Positions 51,891 to 60,618 of a stretch of DNA of 64,000 nt are shown here, in pieces (the first letter of the stretch is position 1; each line of letters begins with the position of its first letter). This stretch comes from Vibrio crassostreae 9ZC13 (GTDB lineage Bacteria; Pseudomonadota; Gammaproteobacteria; Enterobacterales; Vibrionaceae): positions 124,001-188,000 of the forward strand of contig NZ_AJYZ02000019.1 of the NCBI RefSeq assembly GCF_000272045.2, read 5' to 3'. The notes below the pieces were generated by a model. The model was given only the letters and a program-made list of their open reading frames with translations, was not told the DNA's origin and ran no database searches. A program made the position numbers and the translations under genes.

Positions 51891-53261
51891 TTAGAATATT
51901 AGATGCGCTACACCAGCGATAACTGGAAGCGTAATTAACGTACGTAGAATAAAGATAATAAACAGTTCTAAGATGTTCACTGGAATCTTACTGCCTAGAA
52001 GTAGAGCGCCCACCTCAGACATGTAGATCAGCTGAGTTACCGACATTGCTGCAATAACAAAGCGAGTCATTTCGTTGTCGATAGAAGCCGCAAGGATTGC
52101 TGGGATAAACATGTCCGCAAAACCAACAACAATCGTTTCAGATGCTGCAACCGCTTCAGGAACACCAAGTAGCTCTAGGAATGGAATGAAAGGCTGACCT
52201 AGGATTGAGAACACAGACGTGTATTCCGCAATAACCAGTGCCATTGTACCTAAACCCATAACAACAGGCAGTACGCCAAATACCATATCTACGGCGTTAC
52301 GAACGCCTTCGCCAAATACAGATTTAGCCGACTTTACTTGAGATGCTTTATTCACCGCTAGCTCAAGACCCCAAGAGAACGTTGAGTGACCTGCTGGGAT
52401 CGCGTCAGCGTCTTTGTGCGGCTTGCTGCCATCAATGAAAGTATCTTTCTTCATGCTTAGTGGTGGAAGGCGAGGGATGATCACCGCTGCCACAATACCC
52501 GCTAAACAGATTGCTGCGTAGAAAGGTAGGAACAGGTGCTCTAGTTCTACCTGAGCAATAACCACAAGACTGAATGTGATAGATACTGCTGAGAAAGTCG
52601 TACCAACAACCGCAGCTTCACGCTGAGTGTAGAATTTCTTCTCGTACTGTTTGCTTGTAAGCAGGATACCAACACTGCCGTCACCCAACCAAGAAGCCAT
52701 ACAGTCAATAGCACTGCGGCCTGGTAGGTTGAAGATTGGACGCATGATTTTACTTAGTAGCGTGCCAAACAGCTCTAGTAGACCAAAGTTAAGTAGAAGC
52801 GGAAGTAGCAAACCAGCAAAGATGAATACTGAGAATAGTGTCGGAAGCAGGCCTTCTAGAACCAGACCACCAGTATTTTCTTCCCAAATAACCTCAGGGC
52901 CAACTTGGAAGAAAGCCATAACGGCTGCAGCACCACCAATTAAACGAACCAGCAACCACAGTGGAGATGGGTTGAAAAGGCCGTTTAAAAATGAATTTGA
53001 TGTAATGAATGTAGGCTTAAAAATGGTGCTTAAAACTGAAGCTACAGACATGAAAGCAACGATCGCAGTGATGATAGGAACTAGATATTCACCGAAAACC
53101 GCTTGAATTGATTTGGCTAAGATAGCTACAGGGATGGTTAGATCACCTTGATAGCTGATTGGCGCCATGAAAAGGAATAAACCAATCAATGATGGGATTA
53201 AGAAAACCCAGAAACTGCCTTTAGATTTCTCTGTTTGAGCAGTATTCGTGTTGTTAGACAT
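51891..53261 (-). CDS. YjiH-family membrane protein with nucleoside-recognition (Gate) domains
   Basis: A 456-residue integral membrane protein with ten or more hydrophobic helices. The YjiH pattern appears in SFWVFLIPSLIGLFLFMAPI at the start and in the Gate-type segments GRSAIDCMASWLGDGSVGILLTSKQY and VAASETIVVGFADMFIPAILA. Related proteins carry nucleosides or, in Gate-domain families, spore and siderophore components, but YjiH has no firm function. The N-terminal 15 residues are polar. It is transcribed alone, 1.8 kb from a chemoreceptor gene with no visible link. Confidence 0.83.
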   Translation of the reverse strand: MSNNTNTAQTEKSKGSFWVFLIPSLIGLFLFMAPISYQGDLTIPVAILAKSIQAVFGEYLVPIITAIVAFMSVASVLSTIFKPTFITSNSFLNGLFNPSPLWLLVRLIGGAAAVMAFFQVGPEVIWEENTGGLVLEGLLPTLFSVFIFAGLLLPLLLNFGLLELFGTLLSKIMRPIFNLPGRSAIDCMASWLGDGSVGILLTSKQYEKKFYTQREAAVVGTTFSAVSITFSLVVIAQVELEHLFLPFYAAICLAGIVAAVIIPRLPPLSMKKDTFIDGSKPHKDADAIPAGHSTFSWGLELAVNKASQVKSAKSVFGEGVRNAVDMVFGVLPVVMGLGTMALVIAEYTSVFSILGQPFIPFLELLGVPEAVAASETIVVGFADMFIPAILAASIDNEMTRFVIAAMSVTQLIYMSEVGALLLGSKIPVNILELFIIFILRTLITLPVIAGVAHLIF

Positions 53262-53489
53262 GTTATTGTTCTCGAATTTCTACACGTAAAAAAGCCACAT
53301 CCTTGGAATTTTTATTCACTAAACGTCCGTATTTTCTCATTGGGTGCAAGATTACCCAGTATTAATATCGCTTGCAATACTATTCATCAAATATCGCTAA
53401 ATATTCATGCTGGTTATTCTGCAACGTATTAAGAGTTTAGAATAAAGTGTTGCGGATGTTACGTAGTTTGAGGTTATATTGCCAGGTAT

Positions 53490-54164
53490 TTATAAATTGA
53501 CTGGGGTTTCAGTTCGATAGGTCAAGTATAACCAGTAGCTAAACGCAATAATGAAAGCAAAAGAGGCAGGGAAAGCCAATGCCAAGATTTCGAAGCGTTG
53601 GAACAGACAAGCGCCAATTAAGCCGCCAAACAGGAAGCCAACCACAATGAAAATTAGCAGTTTGGCTTTACGGCGGTCAAAAGGCATCCCCTTTAAGCGA
53701 GCGCCAATCATGATCCCAAGATCGGTAATGATCCCGCTCATGTGTGTTGTTCGAATGATTGCCCCGCTGTAAGTGGTGATCATCGCGTTCTGCAAACCAC
53801 ACGCGGCTGAAGCGAAATACTGACCTGAAGTATAGCCTTGCAACAGTGTCCACAGCGCCAAAAACAGCAATCCACCCTCAATACATAGTGCAACACCGTA
53901 ACGGCGTCCTAACTTCAATGCTTGGTTTTCAATAAAGAACCCGCTGAACGCCGCACCTAACATGAAGCTCATGATCACCAATAGGAGGTGAACAGAAGAC
54001 GAGGTCGGTGTAAGCAGGCTACTGCCTAGCAAAGACATGGTGCCGGAGATATGGGAGATAGCTTGATGTTGGAAGCCAAGTAAGCCGATAGCATTAACAC
54101 TGCCAGCAAGACCAGCTAACAAAAGGGCGCCGTATTCAACCCAGCGAGGTAACTTAGAAATCAT
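53490..54164 (-). CDS. DUF1275 (YoaK) membrane protein
   Basis: A 224-residue membrane protein with about six helices. DUF1275 features are the early GLAGSVNAIGLLGFQHQAISHISGTMSLL and the later ACGLQNAMITTYSGAIIRTTHMSGIITDLG, matching YoaK. The family is unassigned in function. ATG 54164 is chosen because AGGG lies eight bases upstream; the in-frame GTG at 54173 would sit in that binding site. Confidence 0.85.
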   Translation of the reverse strand: MISKLPRWVEYGALLLAGLAGSVNAIGLLGFQHQAISHISGTMSLLGSSLLTPTSSSVHLLLVIMSFMLGAAFSGFFIENQALKLGRRYGVALCIEGGLLFLALWTLLQGYTSGQYFASAACGLQNAMITTYSGAIIRTTHMSGIITDLGIMIGARLKGMPFDRRKAKLLIFIVVGFLFGGLIGACLFQRFEILALAFPASFAFIIAFSYWLYLTYRTETPVNL

Positions 54165-54339
54165 GTGGTTCACCCTGGGTTAAATAGAGGAGCAAGATTA
54201 TAACGCTAGACAAAAGATACGCTAGCGCTGTGAAGCGTTGATATTTGATCTTAGGCAACAGTATTGCAGTTTGTTTTAATACTGTTGCTATATAAAGATA
54301 ACGGTCAATAACGAGATAAAGATAACGCTCATTGACGAA

Positions 54340-54759
54340 CTAGTTGTAATGGCTCATTTGGTGGTCGAACTTAACCCAACCGTGTTTGCGTTCTTCATAA
54401 ACCGAAAAGCTCGGCAGTGGGAAGTCTTGCTCTTTAAATAATCCGAGCGGGACGATATAAAAATCAGCGGCGGCAACCGACTGCAAAAGCATGGTGGTGC
54501 CACACTTGGGACAAAACTGATAGGTGACTTCATTACCTGTATCGCTGATGCGTGAAAAAGAGGTCACTTCACCGCTGAGTGTAACTTGTTCTATTGGGAA
54601 CCGAGCCTGAACGCTGAACACACTTCCGGTGCGTTTCTGACACTCATAGCAATGGCAGACAGATGTACGTTGAGGTTCACCTCGGCATACTAGGTTGACT
54701 GCTCCACAGCGGCATTCGCAACTTCTGATATTTCTGTCTTTAATATGATTGATATCCAT
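54340..54759 (-). CDS. GFA-family zinc-binding protein (Mss4-like)
   Basis: A 139-residue protein with the GFA (glutathione-dependent formaldehyde-activating-like) cysteine set: CECRCGAVNLVC, CHCYECQKRTGSVFSV and FCPKCGTTM, which bind structural and catalytic zinc. Many such proteins are not shown to act on formaldehyde, so the name denotes fold only. The start at 54759 gives the normal family length; a GTG at 54822 would add 21 residues with no ribosome binding site. It diverges from the next gene. Confidence 0.8.
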   Translation of the reverse strand: MDINHIKDRNIRSCECRCGAVNLVCRGEPQRTSVCHCYECQKRTGSVFSVQARFPIEQVTLSGEVTSFSRISDTGNEVTYQFCPKCGTTMLLQSVAAADFYIVPLGLFKEQDFPLPSFSVYEERKHGWVKFDHQMSHYN

Positions 54760-54854
54760 CCATGCTCCACTTCTGGTTAACCCTGTATTGATAATTATAC
54801 TAAAGCCCTTTATGGTCTGCACAACTGGATGAAAACAAAAGAATATAATTGCCC

Positions 54855-55508
54855 ATGAAAAAGAAAATCTTACCTATCCCTCTGATTCTACTGATTCCAA
54901 TTGTCATGCTGGTTGTGGTGATAGTAGCGGGTATTTATCGCTTTAGCTTAAGTGATGAAGAGATCTTGGCGAAGTTTCCTTCTTCTCAAGTGAGTTATGA
55001 CCCAGTCGTAGAAACCGTTTTTGATTTGAAGACGACCAATCCATGGACAATTAAAGTTCCTGAGACTAACGCCTACGCTTTTATCAATGAAGTTGATGAG
55101 CCTAGAGCCATCGCGTTTGGACGCTATGACTCAGGTGTTGAGCGCGGTGTGGTAACGGTAGACACCAATAATCTTTCAGCCGCCACGTTGGGCAAGGCGA
55201 GTTTCTTTGTCGCGCCGATGTGGATATCTAACCAAGGCAGCGGTGTTTTCTATTATCTAGGCCTGTTTAAGCATGACCAGCAACGAAGCCGTGTGGTGTT
55301 AGTCGACCAACTTTTATTGGGTGATCGTATACAAATTCAGACATTGGAGGTAGCTCAGCAGCCAGGTTCGCAATCACAGAATAAACTTACTGGGGAAGGT
55401 TTTATCGGCTTTACTCAGCATTCTGCGGAACAATCATTTGCAGAACCCCCTTCTGAAAAGGTGTTAATGAGTTTTTCTTTTGATACGCAATCAATTGGTA
55501 AGCAATAA
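54855..55508 (+). CDS. Membrane-anchored protein of unknown function
   Basis: A 217-residue protein with one strongly hydrophobic N-terminal segment (ILPIPLILLIPIVMLVVVIVAG, residues ~5-26) and a ~190-residue presumably periplasmic part rich in beta strands (YAFINEVDEPRAIAFGRYDS, RGVVTVDTNNL, FFVAPMWIS). A YYLGLFKHDQQRSRVVLVDQ segment looks like a beta hairpin. ATG 54855 is used; TTG 54849 is the alternative. No family is recognised. It is not in an obvious operon. Confidence 0.6.
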   Translation: MKKKILPIPLILLIPIVMLVVVIVAGIYRFSLSDEEILAKFPSSQVSYDPVVETVFDLKTTNPWTIKVPETNAYAFINEVDEPRAIAFGRYDSGVERGVVTVDTNNLSAATLGKASFFVAPMWISNQGSGVFYYLGLFKHDQQRSRVVLVDQLLLGDRIQIQTLEVAQQPGSQSQNKLTGEGFIGFTQHSAEQSFAEPPSEKVLMSFSFDTQSIGKQ

Positions 55509-55632
55509 CGTTTTCGTGAATGTAAGGATCTGTTGTTTATGTGAGCCAAATTACATATTATCTTAGTTAGATGAATGAAATTTAGACACAGTTAGCTTTG
55601 TGTCCGCTTATTATTACAAATGGAGCTTGCGA

Positions 55633-55932
55633 ATGATTAATAAACGTTTTTTTAAGACGAAAGATGAAGTTGAAGTGACCTTCGAGCTAGAAGCTCAAGA
55701 AGCGAACTCTGTATCCATCGTTGCTGACTTTCTTGATTGGAAAGCCACCCCAATGAAAAAACTGGCCAAAGGGAAGGTTTACAAGTTTAAAACTCGTCTA
55801 CCTAAAGATGGCGAGTTTCAATTCCGCTACCTAGTTGATGACCAACAATGGGTGAACGATGCGAATGCTGACCGTTACATCCCAAATGAGTTTGGTGAAG
55901 ACAACTGCTTAGTGTCGACGGTTAACGCATAG
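55633..55932 (+). CDS. Stand-alone CBM48/AMPK-type glycogen-binding protein
   Basis: A 99-residue protein made of a single early-set carbohydrate-binding module: FFKTKDEVEVTFELEAQEAN, then SVSIVADFLDWKATPMKKL and DGEFQFRYLVDDQQWVND. The spacing of the aromatic residues (FLDWKAT, RYLVDDQQW) fits CBM48 (AMPK glycogen-binding). No enzyme domain is attached. It should bind glycogen in the cytoplasm, perhaps guiding GH13 or phosphorylase enzymes. ATG 55633 follows GGAG by eight bases; an upstream in-frame GTG at 55600 lacks one. Confidence 0.75.
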   Translation: MINKRFFKTKDEVEVTFELEAQEANSVSIVADFLDWKATPMKKLAKGKVYKFKTRLPKDGEFQFRYLVDDQQWVNDANADRYIPNEFGEDNCLVSTVNA

Positions 55933-56005
55933 TCTTTGTCTTAAAATCAGCGACTAATTCGCTTCGTTTATTAATTATTCGAAACGGAATAACGTCAACC
56001 AATAG

Positions 56006-56036
56006 AAAGCAGAAACTAGCCGTTTCTGCTTTTTTA
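56006..56036 (+). terminator. Intrinsic terminator after the CBM48 gene
   Basis: AAAGCAGAAAC (56006-56016) pairs with GTTTCTGCTTT (56022-56032), loop TAGCC, followed by more T. Confidence 0.88.
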
Positions 56037-56209
56037 TTTTTAAATTTAGCGGTTAATTTTATTTCTTATCTAGTGGCTCTTCATCTACGGCAACTCAATG
56101 ACTTAGGCTAAGTTGGGAAGATTCACATCATATTATGACAATGCATTGATGATTTATGCGTTTGAAAAGCATATCCTATGCCTTTATATCGTAGAAAGAC
56201 CTGTTTACC

Positions 56210-57520
56210 GTGTATTCAAAAATATTTCCCTCTCCGTTTGCTGAGCTTTCACCTGTAAAAAAAGTAGCTATTTTGGGACTGCCACTTATTGCTGCGATTG
56301 GTGTTGCTTTGCAATCGTCACAATCGGATCTGACGAAAACGATCGATCTTGATTTGCCCGACTCAACCGTTATTGAGTCAATTCTGTCACCATCTTCTGT
56401 TACCGTTATTGAGCCGCCGACATTTGAGTATCAAATTCAATCTGGCGATAACTTGAGTAGCATCTTCACTCAGCTTGGATTTTCTTACAAATCGATGATG
56501 AGCGTGATGGAAACTGATTTGAACTTCCTTGCTTTAGATACGCTTCGTCCGGGTAATACATTACGCTTTTGGCGTGATGAAGCGACCGGCGACCTTTCTA
56601 AAATGGAACTTCAATTTAGCGTCGCGGACAAAGTGGTTTACCGACTGCTTGATGACGGCAGCTACGAATTCGAAGACATCTCTATTCCTGGTGAATGGAA
56701 GCAAAAACCTTTAGTGGGTGATATTCATGGCAGCTTCTCAATGTCGGCGAACAAGGTTGGCCTGAGCAGTCTTGAGATTGACCATATTGTGACTCTTCTT
56801 AAAGATAAGCTGAACTTTAGCCGAGACCTACGTGCTGGCGATCAGTTTGAAGTGCTTCAAAAAGCGCAATATGTTGATGGTGTTGCAACCGGAAAACGTG
56901 AAATTGAAGCAATTAAGATCATGAATCGTAACCGCGTTGTGTCAGCATACTTACACACTGACGGACAATATTACGATGCTAATGGCGATAGCTTACAACG
57001 TGCTTTCCAACGTTACCCAGTGAGCAGTAGCTGGCGCCAAAGTTCTCAGTTTAACCCTAAGCGCTTACACCCTGTGACTGGCCGCATTTCACCGCACAAC
57101 GGTACAGATTTCGCGACGCCAGTTGGTACGCCGGTTCAAGCAACGGGTGATGGCAAAGTGATTATGACGCGTAAGCATCCATATGCGGGTAACTACGTGG
57201 TCATTCAGCACGGCAGCACTTACAAAACGCGTTATCTACATTTGAGTAAGATCCTCGTTCGTAAAGGACAAACGGTATCTCGTGGACAGCGTATTGGTTT
57301 GTCTGGCAAAACTGGCCGAGTGACAGGTGCACACTTGCACTACGAACTGATTGAACGTGGTCGTCCTGTGAATGCAATGACAGCAAATATCCCGATGGCA
57401 GATTCTGTGCCTAAAAAGGAAAAAGCGACGTTTGTAGCAGCAAGAGATGAAGCCGACAAGCTATTGAAGGCAGCGTTAGAAACGCGCAATCTAGCAATGG
57501 TTAATAATGCTAGTAAGTAG
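56210..57520 (+). CDS. shyA: Peptidoglycan DD-endopeptidase, ShyA-like (M23)
   Basis: A 436-residue murein hydrolase that cleaves cross-links and permits wall growth. A hydrophobic segment at residues 18-35 acts as signal or anchor. OapA/LysM-like sequence (YQIQSGDNLSSIFTQLGFSY) spans ~73-125, a middle domain follows, and the M23 peptidase domain is at ~275-400. The zinc ligands are H296 and D300 in PHNGTDFATP and H377 in HLHYE, with H375 as catalytic partner. The start is GTG with a poor binding site; no other is in frame. A GGDEF/EAL gene lies opposite it across a terminator, which as I recall is the arrangement around V. cholerae ShyA. MepM-like paralogues exist, so the exact member is not certain. 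Confidence 0.78.
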   Translation: MYSKIFPSPFAELSPVKKVAILGLPLIAAIGVALQSSQSDLTKTIDLDLPDSTVIESILSPSSVTVIEPPTFEYQIQSGDNLSSIFTQLGFSYKSMMSVMETDLNFLALDTLRPGNTLRFWRDEATGDLSKMELQFSVADKVVYRLLDDGSYEFEDISIPGEWKQKPLVGDIHGSFSMSANKVGLSSLEIDHIVTLLKDKLNFSRDLRAGDQFEVLQKAQYVDGVATGKREIEAIKIMNRNRVVSAYLHTDGQYYDANGDSLQRAFQRYPVSSSWRQSSQFNPKRLHPVTGRISPHNGTDFATPVGTPVQATGDGKVIMTRKHPYAGNYVVIQHGSTYKTRYLHLSKILVRKGQTVSRGQRIGLSGKTGRVTGAHLHYELIERGRPVNAMTANIPMADSVPKKEKATFVAARDEADKLLKAALETRNLAMVNNASK

Positions 57521-57539
57521 CTAGCCATTAAACTGTTTT

Positions 57540-57598
57540 AAAGCCGCAAGAGCATCACAAAGCACAGTCAGTGTTAAGTGATGCTCTTGCGGCTTTTT
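57540..57598. terminator. Bidirectional terminator
   Basis: A perfect 19-bp stem (57540-57558 with 57578-57596) and a 19-base loop, with T-runs on both strands, separates shyA from the convergent GGDEF/EAL gene. Confidence 0.92.
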
Positions 57599-57626
57599 AG
57601 TTCTCAATAGAAGGTTCGGTAAGGGT

Positions 57627-59471
57627 TTAAACTAAAGGCTCTGAGTGCGCGACATAGCTAACGATAGCTTCAGGTCGCATTGGAGGTGAGTAGAGGTAAC
57701 CTTGGATCTTGTCACATCCCATCGCGTGCAGCTTTTCTAATTGCTCATGCTTCTCAACACCTTCCGCAACCAAAGATACATCGAGTCTATGGGCCAGTTG
57801 AACAATCAGCCATACTACGCTCTCTGAGGTCGAACTAGTTAACAAGTCTCGAATAAAGGTCGCATCAATTTTAATGCAATCGATAGGGTAGCTGTGGATG
57901 TAGTTCAAACTGGAGTAGCCTGTACCAAAGTCGTCGAGTGCAATCGTGAAGCCTTGTCCTCTCAGAAAGTTAAGCGCGGATTTTGTCTCTTGTGTTGGCG
58001 ATAACAGAACGGTTTCGGTTAACTCGATAACAAACTCATTCGCCTTAAAATGGTGCTGTTCAATGGTTCGAGTCAGGTAGGATATATAACGTTTCGAATC
58101 AGTAAGCTCGTGCGCAGAGCAGTTGATTCCAAGTTTAACCTTGTAGCCCAAGCCTTGCTCTAGTGTGGTTTTAGCGCGGCACACCAATTCAATAATGCGT
58201 TCACCTAATTCGACAATCAGCCCTGACTCTTCTGCCACTTGAATAAACTCTACGGGTGAGATGTCTCCATGTCTGGCGGTTTTCCAGCGAGTCAGTACCT
58301 CGAAATATTCCCATTGCGTTTCACCTTGACCCACAATCGGCTGTACCACTACGTACATTCCATTGCTGTCGGGGATATAGCTTTGTGAAATTGGGTTTTC
58401 CAGCTCACTTCGTAGCGCTGCGACTAGCTCGGTTTTTCTTTGGTAACGAACTCTTAAGTGAGTGTCATAACATTGAATATGAGTATCTTGGCTGTGTTTA
58501 CACTCTTTAAGCGCCAAGCTGGTATTGAAGATGATTTGCTCAACGTCTTTGTTGTCTCCATCCGAACTGGCAATACCGATGCTGACGTCGAAATCTATCT
58601 TGATATCAACGCTACTGTAGCCCTGCTTAATTTTGGCCAGTATTTGTTCGCACACGGCTATCGGATCAGAATGGTAGGTGATGAAGGCGAACTCGTTGCC
58701 AGCAGTCCGGAAAGTCAGGTTGCTTTCGGGTAAGGTTCTCCGCAAGGTTTCTGCGACAAATTGAAGTACCTTGTCGCCAATATAATTGCCGTGCATGTCA
58801 TTAATGGCTTTGAAGCTATTGATATCGAGTAAAGCCAATGTAAACGGAGTGACGCTCTGTTGAGTAATCGACTCTAAGGTATCTGATAAACAGCTTCGGT
58901 TGAGTAACCCGGTTAGGCTGTCGTGTGACACCTCATAACTAAGCTGATTTACAAGTTGTTCGGAACGATCGTTAAACCACATTTCACGCAAGGTGTGGAT
59001 GATGATGTCGGCGAACAATTGATGGTGCTTTACCACGTCTTGTTGCTGATCAGGGCTAAGAGGCGAGGTGAACGTTGAAAACAGCACGCCCATCACTTCG
59101 CCACTTTGAGTTTGAGTCGGGATCGCGATGGAGTTTTGTGAGGTGATTTCCTGCCTAAATGCCGATGTTGGCAATGACTGGACGATGTACTGAGAAAATG
59201 AGCAATCTGGGTGTCTTTGATTGAAGGCTTGTTGGTAGATGTGACCATGGCGCGCATTGATTTTGTCATGTAATACATGATCAGAATGGGCGATCACCAA
59301 AGGAACGGTTTGGTCAGGGAAGTACTTCTTCTCAATGATGCTAGTGTATTGAGTATCAAAGGTCTGATGTAAAGTAAGCACAGCTGACTCTAAAAGGTCG
59401 ATACCTTCCAATTTCAGCAAACGGCCAATGCGCTCTGTGTCTATCATGCTATTGTGCGTATGTTGAGTCAT
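57627..59471 (-). CDS. GAF-GGDEF-EAL protein with degenerate GGDEF
   Basis: A 614-residue signalling protein. Residues ~20-165 resemble a GAF domain, ~185-340 a GGDEF domain and ~375-610 an EAL domain. The GGDEF signature reads AGNEF (about residues 257-261), so cyclase activity is unlikely. The EAL part keeps EVL, N in GINCSAHE, ELTE, DDFGTGYSSL, KIDATFI, EGVE and QGYLY, so it should hydrolyse c-di-GMP. It has no membrane segment. ATG 59471 has GGGG upstream; the GTG at 59480 adds three residues. The broken GGDEF may still bind GTP and tune the EAL part, as in other such proteins. Confidence 0.88.
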   Translation of the reverse strand: MTQHTHNSMIDTERIGRLLKLEGIDLLESAVLTLHQTFDTQYTSIIEKKYFPDQTVPLVIAHSDHVLHDKINARHGHIYQQAFNQRHPDCSFSQYIVQSLPTSAFRQEITSQNSIAIPTQTQSGEVMGVLFSTFTSPLSPDQQQDVVKHHQLFADIIIHTLREMWFNDRSEQLVNQLSYEVSHDSLTGLLNRSCLSDTLESITQQSVTPFTLALLDINSFKAINDMHGNYIGDKVLQFVAETLRRTLPESNLTFRTAGNEFAFITYHSDPIAVCEQILAKIKQGYSSVDIKIDFDVSIGIASSDGDNKDVEQIIFNTSLALKECKHSQDTHIQCYDTHLRVRYQRKTELVAALRSELENPISQSYIPDSNGMYVVVQPIVGQGETQWEYFEVLTRWKTARHGDISPVEFIQVAEESGLIVELGERIIELVCRAKTTLEQGLGYKVKLGINCSAHELTDSKRYISYLTRTIEQHHFKANEFVIELTETVLLSPTQETKSALNFLRGQGFTIALDDFGTGYSSLNYIHSYPIDCIKIDATFIRDLLTSSTSESVVWLIVQLAHRLDVSLVAEGVEKHEQLEKLHAMGCDKIQGYLYSPPMRPEAIVSYVAHSEPLV

Positions 59472-59613
59472 AGCCACCACCCCTAGTTAACCAGATTCAC
59501 TGTGTAAGCGGTATACGTATTATCTTGTATATGTGCGAACTTGTATAATCTATATACGTCAAGTTTATTATTGACCGTGTTGTATAACTTTTCAAATTAA
59601 AATGTGACTTATT

Positions 59614-60510
59614 TCACAGAGCTTGCGTGCTACGCTCTTTGTCTAGCCTGTCTTTCAGATGGTCCAAAAAGAGCTTGGTTCGCGTGTGCGAGTAATCAAG
59701 CTTAGGGTAGTACGCGTAAACCATCACTTCGTCGGCGGTAATATTTGGCAATACTGGAACTAATGTCCCTTGCTTTAGATCCTCTTTGATCATCGCTTTG
59801 ATGGTTAACAGTACGCCCATTCCTCGCTTCGCAGCATGAAACAAAGCCTCTGGATTGGTGGTCGCAAAGTTACCGTTTAACGTTATTCGCTGCCCTTTGG
59901 TGAGTGTGACTTCACGGGTCGGACGCTCTCCCCAAATTAACGAGTTGTGTTGTTCTAAGTCCTGCTCGTTGGCGGGGTAACCATGTTTAGCTAAATAGCT
60001 TGGCGCTGCATAGAAGCTGGCTTTGTGTTCAAACAGCGGTGTTTTCTTGAAGCTTAAGGAGTTGAGCTGTTCCAGTTCACGACTGATCACCAGATCTAAG
60101 CCCAGTTCAGGTAATTGGCCTGGCGTGGTCGTGATCAGCTGCACCTTAATGTCTGGGTATTTTTCTAAGAAGTCGTCCATGTATTGCACCAGAAACTTAG
60201 AGCCAACCGCAATCGTAGCGCCAATCTTTAATAGGCCTGCTGGGGTTTGGTTAACCGAGCGAGTCTCATCAATAATGGACTGCCAATTGTCGAGCTGATC
60301 CTTGGCTCGCAGGTAAAAGAGCGCACCTGCTTCGGTTTGGCTAATTGATCGCGTGGTGCGCTTTAACAGTTGGGTGCCGATGCGCTCTTCTAACCAGTTC
60401 ACTCTTTTACTGATCGCCGAGCTGGTGGTGTTCAGCTTTCGAGCAGCACCATTGAAGCTGCCTTCTTCGACTACTCTGACGTAGCTTTTTACGTTAAGAA
60501 TCCAATCCAT
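59614..60510 (-). CDS. LysR-family transcriptional regulator
   Basis: A 298-residue LysR protein. The winged helix-turn-helix is at the N-terminus (SFNGAARKLNTTSSAISKRVNWLEERIGTQLLKRTTR), and the two-lobed effector domain is at ~90-290. It is divergent from a Bcr/CflA-type MFS gene with a 108-base gap, which is the usual layout of a regulator and its target. The inducer is not known. The start is a normal ATG with AGGAAAT nearby. Confidence 0.93.
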   Translation of the reverse strand: MDWILNVKSYVRVVEEGSFNGAARKLNTTSSAISKRVNWLEERIGTQLLKRTTRSISQTEAGALFYLRAKDQLDNWQSIIDETRSVNQTPAGLLKIGATIAVGSKFLVQYMDDFLEKYPDIKVQLITTTPGQLPELGLDLVISRELEQLNSLSFKKTPLFEHKASFYAAPSYLAKHGYPANEQDLEQHNSLIWGERPTREVTLTKGQRITLNGNFATTNPEALFHAAKRGMGVLLTIKAMIKEDLKQGTLVPVLPNITADEVMVYAYYPKLDYSHTRTKLFLDHLKDRLDKERSTQAL

Positions 60511-60618
60511 ATTATTTCCTGTTGGGACTTAATAAAATTCCAATTTAGCTAATTATCAATTATTGGTTTTGAATGTAAACTCGTCTAATGAACAAATATC
60601 AAACGAATAGGGAATTTT

